DNA from: Siderastrea siderea
Lineage: Eukaryota; Cnidaria; Anthozoa; Scleractinia; Rhizangiidae
Direction of reading: 5' to 3'
Length of the DNA stretch: 64,000 nt
Assembly (NCBI GenBank): GCA_964030785.1
Contig: OZ034968.1
Location: 48,383,230 to 48,447,229 of the forward strand
Made by a program: the position numbers and the translations under genes. The first letter of the stretch is position 1, and each line of letters starts with the position of its first letter. Below are positions 32,994-44,226 of this stretch, piece by piece. Under the pieces are notes generated by a model. The model was not told the origin of the DNA, ran no database searches, and saw nothing but the letters and a program-made list of their open reading frames with translations.

Positions 32994-34353
32994 CAGGGAC
33001 GTAGCTCCCTTTAAGCCAGTAAGCCCGAGCTTACAAACTTTCCTTGGTATATTTATTATGGGAATTAGATTTTTTAACTAATAGAACTAGTTTTTGGGTG
33101 ATTCTTTTAAGAACTTCCTGTGAGACAAGATGGGCGAGTTGGGCTGATGCTCTGAATACCTTCTGTGCAGCGTTCGCAGTTGTAGTTCAGGTGCTTGAGA
33201 CCTTGTTCCAGGATGGCGATGGAAAGCAAAGGGCTACTTATGCTCTATCAAGCAGTTTGATTTTATTATTGCTCTATTTGCAGCAGAGAATGCCCTTTCC
33301 AACACAGTTGCTTTGTCAACTATGTTGCAAGGAAAGAGCGTAGATCTCATCGAGGTAGCATCCTACGCAGTCGTTTGTAGGAGCGAGAGTGGTAATAAAT
33401 ATCATGAGAGTTGAGAGAGGCGATCCGTCGGTTTGGAAGGAAGTATATGAGCTGAGGAAAAAGATTATTGCAGCTGAGTTGACATTGAGCCAAGCATTCC
33501 AAGAACAACCGGAAGGCAGCAACAAAGGGTGAATGTCCCAGCCACAAACCCAGAGTTCTGCTGGCAAAGAGCTATGTATCTCCCTCTTATTGATCATCTG
33601 ATTCAAGAAATGAATGACAGGCCCTTATCACAGGAGGATCGCTTCCTATGCCAGTAACTTTGAATTCTCCCAACAAAACTGCAAGAATTAAGCAACGACG
33701 TCCAAGATAAGATGTATGCGGCGTACAAGAACGATCTGACCGACAAGAGAGAGTTCGACAGCGAGATGTTGCGGAGGAAAACAAAGTGGCTACATTCAAC
33801 TGGAGAACGACCAACAACTCTGGCTGACTGCATAACTCCAACGTTAACACCACCCTCACGATCCTTCTCAAATGCCTGTGTCAACCGCAACTTCTGAGCG
33901 CAGTTTTAGCACGATGCGTAGAGTCAAGACTTATCTACGGCAACCATGGAGACAGAGCGACTCTCAGCTTTTGCTCTAATGCACGCATACAAGGACAACG
34001 ATTGACGGGGAGGTCGTGGCTCGTGAGTTTTGCGGCAAGAAGAACAGGATGCTAAACTTCGGATTTCCATAAAACTTGACTTGCGATATTTAGCTGGGCA
34101 TTCAATCAAGTACAATTGGTTATTACTTCAAATTAGATCGCACGTAGTTGCTGAGAATTCATGACGTGAGGATATTAATAATAAAGTGCTTTATCTTATA
34201 TATAAGCCACCCTGAGCTGTAATAAAGCATGAATTAGGAAAATCATAGGTATACTTGAACCTTGAACCCCCCCCCCCCCCACCCAGCCCCGTGCGCTACA
34301 CTCGCGAGGTATGGAACGGGCTTACAAACCAAGAATGGCTAGCTACGCCCCTG
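32994..34353 (+). mobile_element. hAT DNA transposon remnant inserted in BEL gag
   Basis: The left end CAGGGACGTAGCT and right end (complement of CAGGGGCGTAGCTAGCC) form a terminal inverted repeat. GATTG lies directly outside both ends, a 5-bp target duplication. Joining across the element restores the BEL Gag frame, confirming the boundaries. At 1360 bp it is too short for a full transposase of this group. A 14-C tract occurs at 34267..34280. Confidence 0.8.
33044..34010 (+). pseudogene. hAT transposase fragments (DUF4371/ZMYM1-like type)
   Basis: Pieces in several frames follow the order of this transposase type: SCETRWASWADALN at about 33117, QRVNVPATNPEFCWQRAMYL then PLIDHLIQEMNDRPLS at about 33520..33620, and the C-terminal dimerisation motif TSERSFSTMRRVKTYLR at about 33888..33942 followed by RLSAFALMHAY. 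The N-terminal zinc finger and first catalytic Asp region are gone and the frames carry stops. Transposases of this group cut and paste the element; this copy could not. Confidence 0.7.
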
Positions 34354-37300
34354 GATTGGAACAGCCGACCTTTTCAAAATAAAGTGAATTTGTTATCGGT
34401 CGATTGGATGTAGTTTTTGCCGCCATTTCTGGACCTAAAATGGAACCTATCCTATCTACCTCAGACAAGCCGACCTCTGAAAACGGACAAACCGAAACGG
34501 TAAGCGCTCAGATTGTTTCACCCAATGTTTCACCTTCTGTTCAAGCATATGCCTCTAGCCCTCGAGTAAAACTTCCTAAGCTAGAGTTGAAAGGTTTGAT
34601 GGGGATGTCACAAGGTGGTGTACTTTCTGGGACACTTATGAGGCTTCTATTCACCAAAATACTCACATAGCTACGATTGACAAGTTCAATTATCTGAACT
34701 CTCTTTTGGAGAAAACAGCCAGTGAAGCCATTGCAGGATTTTATATAACAACCGTAAATTACAGGGAGGCCGTTGCTATTTTAAAGGCCAGATTTGGCAA
34801 TAAGCAAATGATTATCAACAAACATATGGAGGGCCTTCTTAACATGGCACCTGTCACTTCCAACCAAGATTTAAGGGGTCTAAGAAGAATTTATGATTTA
34901 GTGGAGATGCATATCAGGGGTCTTAAGGCATTTGGTGTGTCGTCTGAGTCGTATGGTAGCCTACTCGCATCTGTCTTGATGAATAAGGTACTACAAGACC
35001 TACGTCTGATTGTTAGCAGAGAGATTAAGGGGGGAGACTGGGAGCTGGAGTTATTATTAAAAGCATCAAGAGCTTGAGGCGCATGAAAGAGCTATTGGAA
35101 CCACAAAGAATTACAGTCCAACCACAAGTTCACCATCCCGAAGAAATGATCGGTATTGGAAAGAAACTCCTACAGCCTCAGTTCTCACCTCCCTCTCACG
35201 TACCTCTCCGACTTGTACCTATTGTAAACAGCCTCACACCTCTAATATGTGCAAGATAGTGACGGGTGTACAAGCTAGAAGTGAAATCCTAAGGAAGGAG
35301 GGAAGATGCTACGTTTGTTTGAAGAAAGGTCACCTGAGTCGAGATTGTCCCTCACAAAACAAATGCTTTAAATGTGATGGCCGGCATCATATCGGCACCT
35401 GTACCAGCCACACGCCCCCGCCCCGCCCAGTGATAAACCTCAGTCAAAGGAAGACACCAGCCAAGGAGAAAAACCCTCGCCTGATTCCACACCTACAGTG
35501 GTGTTCATGAGCGCGAAGACTCCTATTTTTTTACAGACAGCCCAAGCCATTGTTAGCAAGACCGGGTCAGCAGAGCAAAGCAGAAACATAAGAATCATAC
35601 TTGACAGTGCCAGTCAGAGGTCACAAATCACAGATCGTCTGAAGAAGGAACTAAAGCTGCAAGTTGACCACCAAGAAACAATGCTAATCAAGACCTTTGG
35701 GCCAAAGGAATAGAAGTTGCAGTCACGTGATGTTGTTCGTTTTAGTTTTAAACTTCTGGACGGGAAGGATATACAGCTGTCAGCCTATTCAGTCTCTCTG
35801 ATTTGTAAACCTCTCACCGGTGAGACAGTAGCCTTGGCAAAGAATATGTATGACCATCTCAGTGACTTACAGCTAGCCGATTATTTAACAGAAACTGCAC
35901 CTGCTGATGTAGGCATCTTAATTGGATCTGACCAGTACTGGCAGTTGGTAACAGGAGAGGTGAGAAGAGAGGGCAGTGGCCCAATGGCTATACACACAAG
36001 AATGGGATGGGTGCTATCCGGACCACTAGAAGGCCCGACCTGTGACAGTGAACTGTCCGTGAACCTGGTGTCTAGTACACCTGTCCTCAGATGCGCTTCA
36101 GAACCAACTCAACCCGAGAACAATGACCCGATTGGAAAGCGCGAACGATCTGGGACTGAGGGCCATTAGGAATATCAAGCTCTGAACAGTACGGCTAGTT
36201 CATCAATACCATTGCCTTTTGACACGGGAGATATGAGGTACATCTGCCCTGGAAGGACACTCATCCAATCCTGCCTGACAACTATGAGACAAGCTTCAAG
36301 TGTTTCGAGAATCTGTTGAATCGCCTCAAAGAAGAACCAAACGTGTTGCTTGAATATGATGCTGCCATCAAAGAGCAGATTAAGAATGGAATTGTCAGTC
36401 AGTCAGTCAGTGAACCGGAATCTGGAGATGTCATTACCTACCGCAACATGCTGTCATTAGGAGGGATAAAGAGACAACGAGGCTGAGAATTGTTTATGAT
36501 GCATCTTGTAAGCCAAATGGAACCTCCTTGAATGACTGTCTGTACACTGGCCCAGCTCTCTCACAGAAGATTGTGGATATCATCCTTAGATTCCGCGCAC
36601 ACAGAAAAGCCTTTGTAGGAGATGTCAAGAAGGCGTTCCTTAATGTAAGATGGGGACGTCTTGAGATTTGTCTGGGATGATGTTGTGAAGACGATTTGCT
36701 AGAGTTGTGTCTGCTGTGTCGTCTAGCCCGTTTCTTCTGAATGCGACGGTCAAACACCGTGTAGAAAGGTATGAGGAGGATGACCCGGAATTTGTTGAGA
36801 CTTTCTTGCGGTCAATGTATGTTGATGATCTGAGTACGGGGGGAGACACGGATGAGAAAGCCTACCAGTTGTACATCAAGTCCAAGCTCAGGCTAGCAGA
36901 GGGTGGCTTCAATTTGAGAAAATTTTTGACAAATTCAGCTTGTCTGAGGGTTCCGCATAGAAGAAAATGAAAACAGATCACATGGTGCTTGCCCCACCCC
37001 GCCTCGTAACGAGGAACACACATCTCATAAAGCGAACTCTGAAGCATTCGCAGTTAACGATGTTGACCGTAAGTTGGTCACGGAGGATGACCAATCCTAC
37101 ACCAAGATTTCACTTGGAGATACTCAAGATAATGATAATCCTGTAACGAAGATTTTAGGAGTTCAGTGGGACTTTGTTTGAGGCCAGTTGAAGTTCGACC
37201 TCAGTGGAATAGCTAAGCAAGCCTCAGAGAACACTCCTACCAAAAAGAACACTGCTTGGATTGCACCAAAGTTCTACGATCCCACTGGGTTTCTGTCCCC

Positions 37301-39560
37301 GGTTGTTGTACAGTTTAAACTCTTATTTCAAGACCTCTCCGAAAGCAAGACCAACTGGGATGATATTTTGGAAGGGGACTTGCGTATCAGTGGAATAAGG
37401 TGGTTTCAAGCCTGCGAGGGGTTCAGCCGTTCTGGTTAGAGAGGTGCTACTTTAATGAGCCACGGAATGCAGTGGTCGAGTGCGAACTTCATGGGTTCTG
37501 TAATGCTTCCCTTAAGGCATACAGTGCAGTTGTTTACCTTTAAGTCCAGAAAACCTGCCAGGGCTACACCAAGTTTGTAACCTCTAAGACAAGAGTGGCT
37601 CCACTAGGCAACGAAACAACTACCAGACTGGAACTTCTAGCAGCAGTCATTCTTGCGAGACTCATATCCTCTGTTAGGGAAGCCCTGGAGTGTGAAGTAC
37701 CTATCAAGACGATTACCTGTTGGAGTGACTCTGAGATCGCGCTTTGCTGATCAAGGGCACTGACAAAGAATGGAAACAATTCGTACAGAATCGAGTCATT
37801 GAGATAAGAAGCCTTCTCCCTATGAACTGCTGGAGACATCGTCCTACAGATAGCAACCCAGCGGACGTCCCATCGAGAGGAATGGACGCTTCTCAGTTAG
37901 CTTCAAGCGTTCTTTGGCATAATGGGCCGAAGTGGTTAAGCCAATACAAGGGAGAGTCAACTGAAAGTAGTGGTGCTGGACGCATTCCGGAAGAGTCCCT
38001 GACTGAAATGACCGTGAAGAATCCAGAACAACTCAAATCCTTGAACCTCATTACCAGCACCGAAAGCTGCAGCATTAGTAGTCTTATTGATTTGGATCGC
38101 TTCAGCAATCTTCAACATCTGCTGTGAGTCACTGCCTATGTGTTGAGTTTTACCAGGCATCTCAAGGCGAGATTGAAGGATGACGAGCAAGTGTTTCAGT
38201 CGTACATAAGCGCAACAGACCTGAAGGAAGCGAAGCAGTGTGGGATTTCTGATGGGCAAAGGTCCCTTTGACTGAGTAAGAAGTTTGAATGCTGGAGCCG
38301 GGAGTTCGATCTCTTTATTGACTGTGACGGCCTCTTGAGGAGCAGAGACAGAATGCCTCATGCTGAGCTTCCATAGACAAGCAAACACCCAATTTTACTA
38401 GATAGCACCCACGGATTCACCGCTACTAGAGGTTGCCACGAGAGAGTGATGCACAACGGAGTCAAAGAGACGCTGACAGAGCTGCGCTCCAAATTCTGAC
38501 TAGTAAAAGAAAAACAGGTTTTGAAACCCGTACGAAGCGCCGCCATCACCCCCTTTGCCTGAATTCAGAGTGTCCACAGCTCCAGCATTTATGCGAGTCC
38601 ACTGTACATGAAGGGATCCAAGAAGTAGACAGAGAAGAAGGTCTGGATTTGCCGATATACGTGCGGTGTGACGAGAGCTGTACATATTAAGATAGTACCA
38701 CACCTGACCCCAGAAGCGTTTCACAGAAGTTTCCGCAGATTCGCAGCAAGAAGAGGTTTACCTTCCAAGATTGTTTCAGGCAATGGAACATACATTCAAA
38801 TCTGCGTCAAAACAGATAACAGAACTGACGAACAATCCACGAGTAAAACAATTTCTTGCGGAGAAACAAGTCCAGTGGACCTTCAGAGAGTCCCATGGTG
38901 GGGAGGCCCGTTTGAAAGGATGGTAAGGTCTATGAAGCGTTGCCTAAAAAAAGACTATTGGAGGAGCCAAACTCACAAATGAAGAACTGATGACCGTCAC
39001 GGTAGAGGTGGAAATGATTCTCAATTCAAGACCATTGTCTTATGTTTCCTCCGAAGATTAAGATGAACCTCTCACAACATCACACTTGCTTCATGGACAA
39101 AGGTTATTGATCCTACCTGACAGTAGTAATACCGGAGACTTATCAGATCCTGATGTTGGCTTAAGCATCATCTACTGGCTTAAGCAAGAGAACAAACCAT
39201 CTATGTAATGTGATTAATCATTTCTGGCATAGATGGTAGACCGAGTACCTGGTGGAGCTCTGCGTCGACGTTCTGCCAAGAGCACTAACCATAGCAGTTG
39301 GAGACATGCTTGTCGTGCAGGATGAAGAGCGACCTCGAGGATTCTGGAGACTGGCCAGAGTTGAGGATTTGATAACTGGAGCAGATGGTCTCGCCAGAGG
39401 CGCAACCATTAGGGTAAAGTCGAGAAACCGCAGATCCTCTTCCTTGAGACGTTCGATTCAACTGTCGTACCCGTTGGAGTTAAGAAGTGAGAATGTACCT
39501 GTTACCCGAGACAGCCATGAGAAGGGAGGACCCGCACCGCTTCCAGACGAGGTCTAGGAT
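34354..39560 (+). pseudogene. BEL/Pao gag-pol polyprotein, broken
   Basis: In order: Gag (KLPKLELK at about 34570; DUF1759-like FYITTVNYREAVAILKARFG at about 34740), CCHC knuckle RCYVCLKKGHLSRDC then CFKCDGRHHIGTC (35310..35405), protease IILDSASQRSQIT (about 35610), RT with RIVYDASCKPNGTSLND and GDVKKAFLNV (36480..36650) and the YVDD active site (about 36818), RNase H RLELLAAVILARL and SDSEIA (37630..37740), integrase zinc-binding and core TRAVHIKIVPHLTPEAF (about 38670), and a DUF5641-like end with GDMLVVQDEERPRGFWRLAR (about 39300). Integrase has SGNGT where SDNGT is expected, losing a catalytic Asp. There are at least eight frameshifts or stops and part of the RT fingers-palm is deleted near 36690. 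Confidence 0.85.
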
Positions 39561-42500
39561 TGGTGGAGGAGAACAATAGGTAAAGAACGAAACAATAGCC
39601 CTAACCCTGATAACAATAGACGGTGCAGGTTATAGGGACCAATGAAATAAGAGGTTTGGAACCGTGCAGGTCTACCGCATGAGAATCCTGCAGGAGACCG
39701 TGATGAGAGGTACCATTAACCACCAATTCCACCAAGGAGAAACCCCTGAAGAGCAGCCGCGGTAGAGTCAGAAAGAAGAAGAACGGCATGGATTAAAGAA
39801 CTTGTTTTACATGACAGGACGGAGAAAGCGCGAACTGTAAGTACCTTCTGTTGTCCCATACAAATTCTCAGAAAACTTTTCTAAGAATTTGTGAGGGGTT
39901 TTTCAAGCGTATCTAATGGGCTTACCGCAAGGCGTCCTAATCTGCTGCTTCATGATTGAAATGTCACTGCATCAAATGTGAACCAGAACAGCGGAGACGT
40001 AAGGACCGACTTATACATGTCATCAAGTCATAATAAAACGTGACTTGATTTTCCCATAGAGGAGTGTTTCCCATCATTCAAAAGTCATTACCAGACAATT
40101 TTGGTCAATCAAATAGGAAATCCGAACCAAAAACTCATTTGTAAAACAATTTAACTGCGGCAAGGTGAGACCGCTCAAGGTGTTAGCAATGGAAAAATAA
40201 AAAAAAATTTAAAAAAAACGTGGCGAAAAGCAAAATAATAACGCTTGTTCTGTTGGTTGCATGCGACTAGTATTTGACTGTTGCATTTGACAAGAAAACT
40301 CCACAATGGACTTTCGCCAAGAATAAACTTTCGACCATGAGCGCGACCAGGGGGACTTTTAACTTTTGTACATTATTATTTGTCACCGGATGCCAGTAAC
40401 GAAAAGGATCAGTGAAGTGTTTTCTTGTAGTTTCTGGTTTCATTTTCTTGAGAAACGATGCGATGTCACAAGTTTTTGTTTAACGTTGATTTCAGCAGTT
40501 TTTTTTTCCTTCCAATACCGTCAATGCACACGTTTCCGAAGCCTAAAAGCCATGTGATTACATTGACGTTATCCCGGAAGTCTGGGAATCGATATTTTGT
40601 TTTCGTTTGGCATCAAACAATGGGATAAATTCAAACTAGATTACAGTGAACAAGATTAGAAAAATCTTCCCTGATGTCCTTTACAAAAGTCTCGCGTAGT
40701 GGACTATGGTAAGTTGAATCTGTATGTAAGCTGTGCAAAATCATTACCGGTATAATTGCAGCTGCTAGCTCTGTAGTCTTGTCGGCATAGAAAAATATTA
40801 GAGGGCTACAAGAACTGAACAAAGCCACGTGTCCGGTATATGAGAGACGACCCCACGCGTTCGATATGCGATTCACTGAATTCAGCAACGTTGTTATTTA
40901 TCTCAGATATGCCTTGGTTGCATTTAAGATTTCGTCGCCTCATTACAACTATAAATCATTGCTTATAACAAACGCGAAGTTACAGGATTTTGGATCGGCT
41001 TCGATCAGTGCTCAATAAAAGCACTAAATTTTTTGGCGGGAATTTGTGTGGTTCGAACAAACGCAAAACAGCATTGTATGACAAGTTGGATACCAAATTC
41101 ATTTATTAAAATTAATTTCAGTTAATCCACATTAATTTGTTTACAAGGTCTGGTTGCAGTAAGATGCTAAGTAAAGAATCAGAGGAAGTCAGTAATGTTT
41201 GAAATCGGCTTTGCTTTTTCGGTCTATTAAACAAGTCAGACGATGGAAGAGGCACCTCTTTTGTTAGAACGACTGTCCACTAAGTTGACAGTATTTTTGC
41301 CACTTACTAACTCTGATTCATGGAAAGATATTTGAAATTTCACTTATTGCGATGTTCATTTTTCCAGTCCATAACTTAGTTAATACAGGAGTAGAGGAGA
41401 GTAACATTACGAGTCTTCTCAGCTCTCACAGCAGTAATGTTTGAGTAAAAATATGGAAGAGCTGAAACTCAGTTGAAGAATATTTGTTTCTTTGTGACGG
41501 TAGCAACCATCCCTGCTCTTAAGATGACTCATCTTTCACTAGCAGGGCTGCCAAGATGTCACATCTTTTGCCAGTTTGTGTTTGCTGTTGTCACAAGAAA
41601 TAAATAGCAGTTGATAAAAACCAAAAAAAGCAACAACAACAACAAACAAACATATGATAATGACCTGGCCGTGAATAAGAAATGAGGGTATGGTTACAAA
41701 ACCTTTGTGCTCAGATAATTTCTTGAAAGAATTTGTCAGCCTACCCGGCCTTAGTAAGTAGAGTTAAGGACGAGAGCGGCCTGCGTAACTAAATCTCGAA
41801 CTGGCAAAATGAACAAAGAAAAAAAAATCTTTTGCCAGCTTTTGTTTGCTGCTGTCACGAGAAATAACTGTCGCTACACCAAGGGCAGTTGGTAAAAACA
41901 AAACAAAAAAAAAACACACAAGAAAAACAGAACAACAACAAATATGACCCGGCCGAGAAGAGAGCGAGAAGGCTATGGCTGAAAACAATGACAACCAATT
42001 TGTTTCGCCTGTGAACGTTTTTTCCACGCTTGGCACTGGTCACAGGTATTTGCTACGAGCTCTCATTGGCTCATTCAATTATCTGCATCTTGTAATTGGT
42101 TTGGTTTTAGTTTATGATACCTGATTGTTTTGAACTTTGTCCTGCCTTAACGTCATGGCAGAGCTAGCTAGTGAAAACTGTGTCAAAGTAAATAAAAGAA
42201 GTTGAAACCCGGTGGGTTCATTTGGGAACCCACCCAGTATGCATGGTGTTCAATGACCCTAGTCCCAGCACTTTTCAAGAAAATGTTTGGATAAAAGTTA
42301 AGAAATATTTGGTTTGCAGGTTGCCGAAAACCCACAGGAAGGGGAGGGGGAAGGGCTCAAAGGGAATTAGAAATCCACTGACTCTCGCCTCCACATTTTT
42401 TCCTCACGGCTGCTCGTCTTCATCGTGCACTTTTCGTTTGTCAGAAAAGCAGTGATAAGAGTCTTGAGAGATGTTTCCCGCTTGCTCAATAACAGGATCG

Positions 42501-43799
42501 GAAAGAACTACATTTGAAGGCTTATGTTACGAATATACATGCATCAAAGAGGGTTCGTCACGTGCAGTATACGTTTTTAAAATTCAGTTACTACACTAGC
42601 GGCTCGACAGGCGCGTCACGTTTCAACGCCGCGGGCGACTTCGTACTCGCTCGCTCGCTTGTTCGTTTTCCTCGACTATCCCGGAGCGGAAAGAGAGACT
42701 GCTCGTAGTCTAATTCAGTTAAATGATTTGTGGAAGGCAAACATTTTTCATAAAATCTAAGAATGCGGTACAAACTTGCAACTGCAGAAAGTGACGAGAA
42801 TGGCAGATGCATTGTCTGAGTCTTTTAAAACTCGCGCGAGAATATTCAGACATTTATACAGGCATACGCTGAACAAGCACAAATCGCGTTTCGTCCGTAC
42901 CGGTTGATGCGATTCTATATGTATTTAGAACTTTCGGAGAAACTAGAAAAAAGGAGACATTGCAAAATAAATAAATAAATAAAATAGTGAGAAAATTGGA
43001 AAGAAATACACGCAGCTTGTGACAATAATTCCTGTAGAGATTGTACAATGGCACATTTTGGGGCGCACAATTACACACTCGTTGTAGTCGGCTCAGTGCA
43101 AAAGCGAGGCAGAAAAGCCAGAGACACTGCTCCATTTTTTTGGTTGATTGTGACGGGATATCAAAGAACCTCATGTTTTTCTTTCCATTCTTGGAGAGCT
43201 TAGTTTTACCCGCTGTACACAAAATCGAAAAGTTTACTAACAGGACGGACGGAAATCCGCGTGAATTATTGAGACATTAGATGGTCTTAGATCGCTTCCT
43301 CTGATACGCCTTGATTTAGGCTTTGTTAGCCGCCATGAATAGTCGGAGGATGAATAACGAGCATAAATTGATCGAAATCGAACACAGCTTTGCCTTCGAA
43401 AACAATTTCATCGGCTAGCTAAGGGGTGAAAGACTGTGTACAACTTACTCGTGGCGGAATGTCACAAAATTCAGTCTTTTATTTATTTCAGGAATCACGT
43501 TTCGACGAAAACTAGAACTTTACGTCTTTTATTCAGAACATAGTGTCATTTTACAATATTCACCGTGGCTTTATTAAGAAGCGATGATAGCGTGATTTCC
43601 AACAGTTAAACAGAATTTCACACTTTCCCAAGAAAAGCCGAAAAAATCTCTGCGTGAAACGATACTTACAGTTTTAACGCTTTATCCGTCCTCTCATGTT
43701 CGCCTTGAACACTGAACACGTCTCCAACTCGTTTTATTTCCAGTTACTTGTAGTTTTGTATGTAAGGGATAGTGTTGACCAGTCTAACTTTACTGGTCA
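39561..43799. other. About 4.2 kb noncoding segment inside the BEL LTR pair
   Basis: No coding domain of a retroelement or host family was recognised. About 39560..39830 is purine-rich and may be the original 3' untranslated part of the element. At 41565..41700 and 41830..41985 there is a diverged tandem duplication (TTTTGCCAG...GTTTGCTG...GTCAC.AGAAATAA, then AACAACAACAA, then GACC.GGCCG). The rest has no visible structure. It may be foreign DNA inserted in the element or host DNA caught between two separate LTR copies. Confidence 0.45.
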
Positions 43800-43812
43800 A
43801 CAGGGGGGAGGA
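43800..43812 (+). other. Polypurine tract of BEL element
   Basis: ACAGGGGGGAGGA directly precedes the TGTTAG start of the 3' LTR, where plus-strand DNA synthesis is primed in LTR retrotransposons. Confidence 0.8.
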
Positions 43813-44010
43813 TGTTAGGTATCTTAAGCTTGTACGCACGCGTTACATGCCTACAATTTTATTTTCCACGTGTTTGGTATTATGGGATAGAATGTAGTTT
43901 TACTGAACGAACTGCTGGATTAAACCTTGTTGAGTTGAACGAGTTCTTGTCGAGTCTTGAAATTAGAGCCTAAAACCCTGCAGCGACCGAAAATCCACTC
44001 TAACCTACTA
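43813..44010 (+). repeat. BEL 3' LTR
   Basis: It starts TGTTAGGTATCTTAAGCTTG and matches the 5' LTR closely, including GTATTATGGGATAGAATGTA. The end is placed by aligning ACCTACTA with ACCTAATA of the 5' copy and is good to a few bases. Confidence 0.8.
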
Positions 44011-44170
44011 CTATTCACCATTCGTAGTAAAAAGAGAAAAGAAAAACCGTTATCAAGATCTTTAGCCGCAGTAAACATAATAAAACCGTTCTTATATGTG
44101 TTTGTCTTCAGTACAAACTGGAACGTAATATTTGCGACCGTTTCTTGCATTGTTTCACATAACGATAGAC

Positions 44171-44175
44171 GGGTG
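44171..44175. other. Gypsy target-site duplication, left (GGGTG)
   Basis: GGGTG lies directly before the TGTA start of the 5' LTR remnant and recurs directly after the 3' LTR at 48284..48288. Confidence 0.8.
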
Positions 44176-44226
44176 TGTAGCGATTACATCATTGATACAC
44201 GTGATTTAATAATTTACTACCAATGT
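44176..44226 (+). repeat. Gypsy 5' LTR remnant
   Basis: TGTAGCGATTACATCATTGA and onward matches the first 42 bases of the 3' LTR except for an extra GCGATTACA near the start. It includes the near palindrome TCATTGATACACGTGA. The match stops at ACCAATGT. Confidence 0.8.

Larger units (their letters stand above)
32374..44010 (+). mobile_element. BEL/Pao LTR retrotransposon, nested and decayed
   Basis: Two direct repeats of about 200 bp (32374..32581 and 43813..44010) bound a gag-pol region of BEL/Pao type on the plus strand. A tRNA-Tyr primer-binding site follows the 5' LTR and a GGGGGGAGGA polypurine tract precedes the 3' LTR. Domain order is gag, zinc knuckles, protease, RT, RNase H, integrase and DUF5641-like end, as in BEL/Pao. 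A hAT element splits gag. About 4.2 kb of noncoding DNA lies between the end of pol (39557) and the 3' LTR, far more than usual. The 5-bp flanks (ATAGA and CTATT) do not match, so the two LTRs may not come from a single insertion. Confidence 0.8.

Noticed and set aside
32369..44015. Target-site duplication for the BEL element
   Set aside because: The flanks ATAGA and CTATT do not match in direct orientation; not reported as a duplication.
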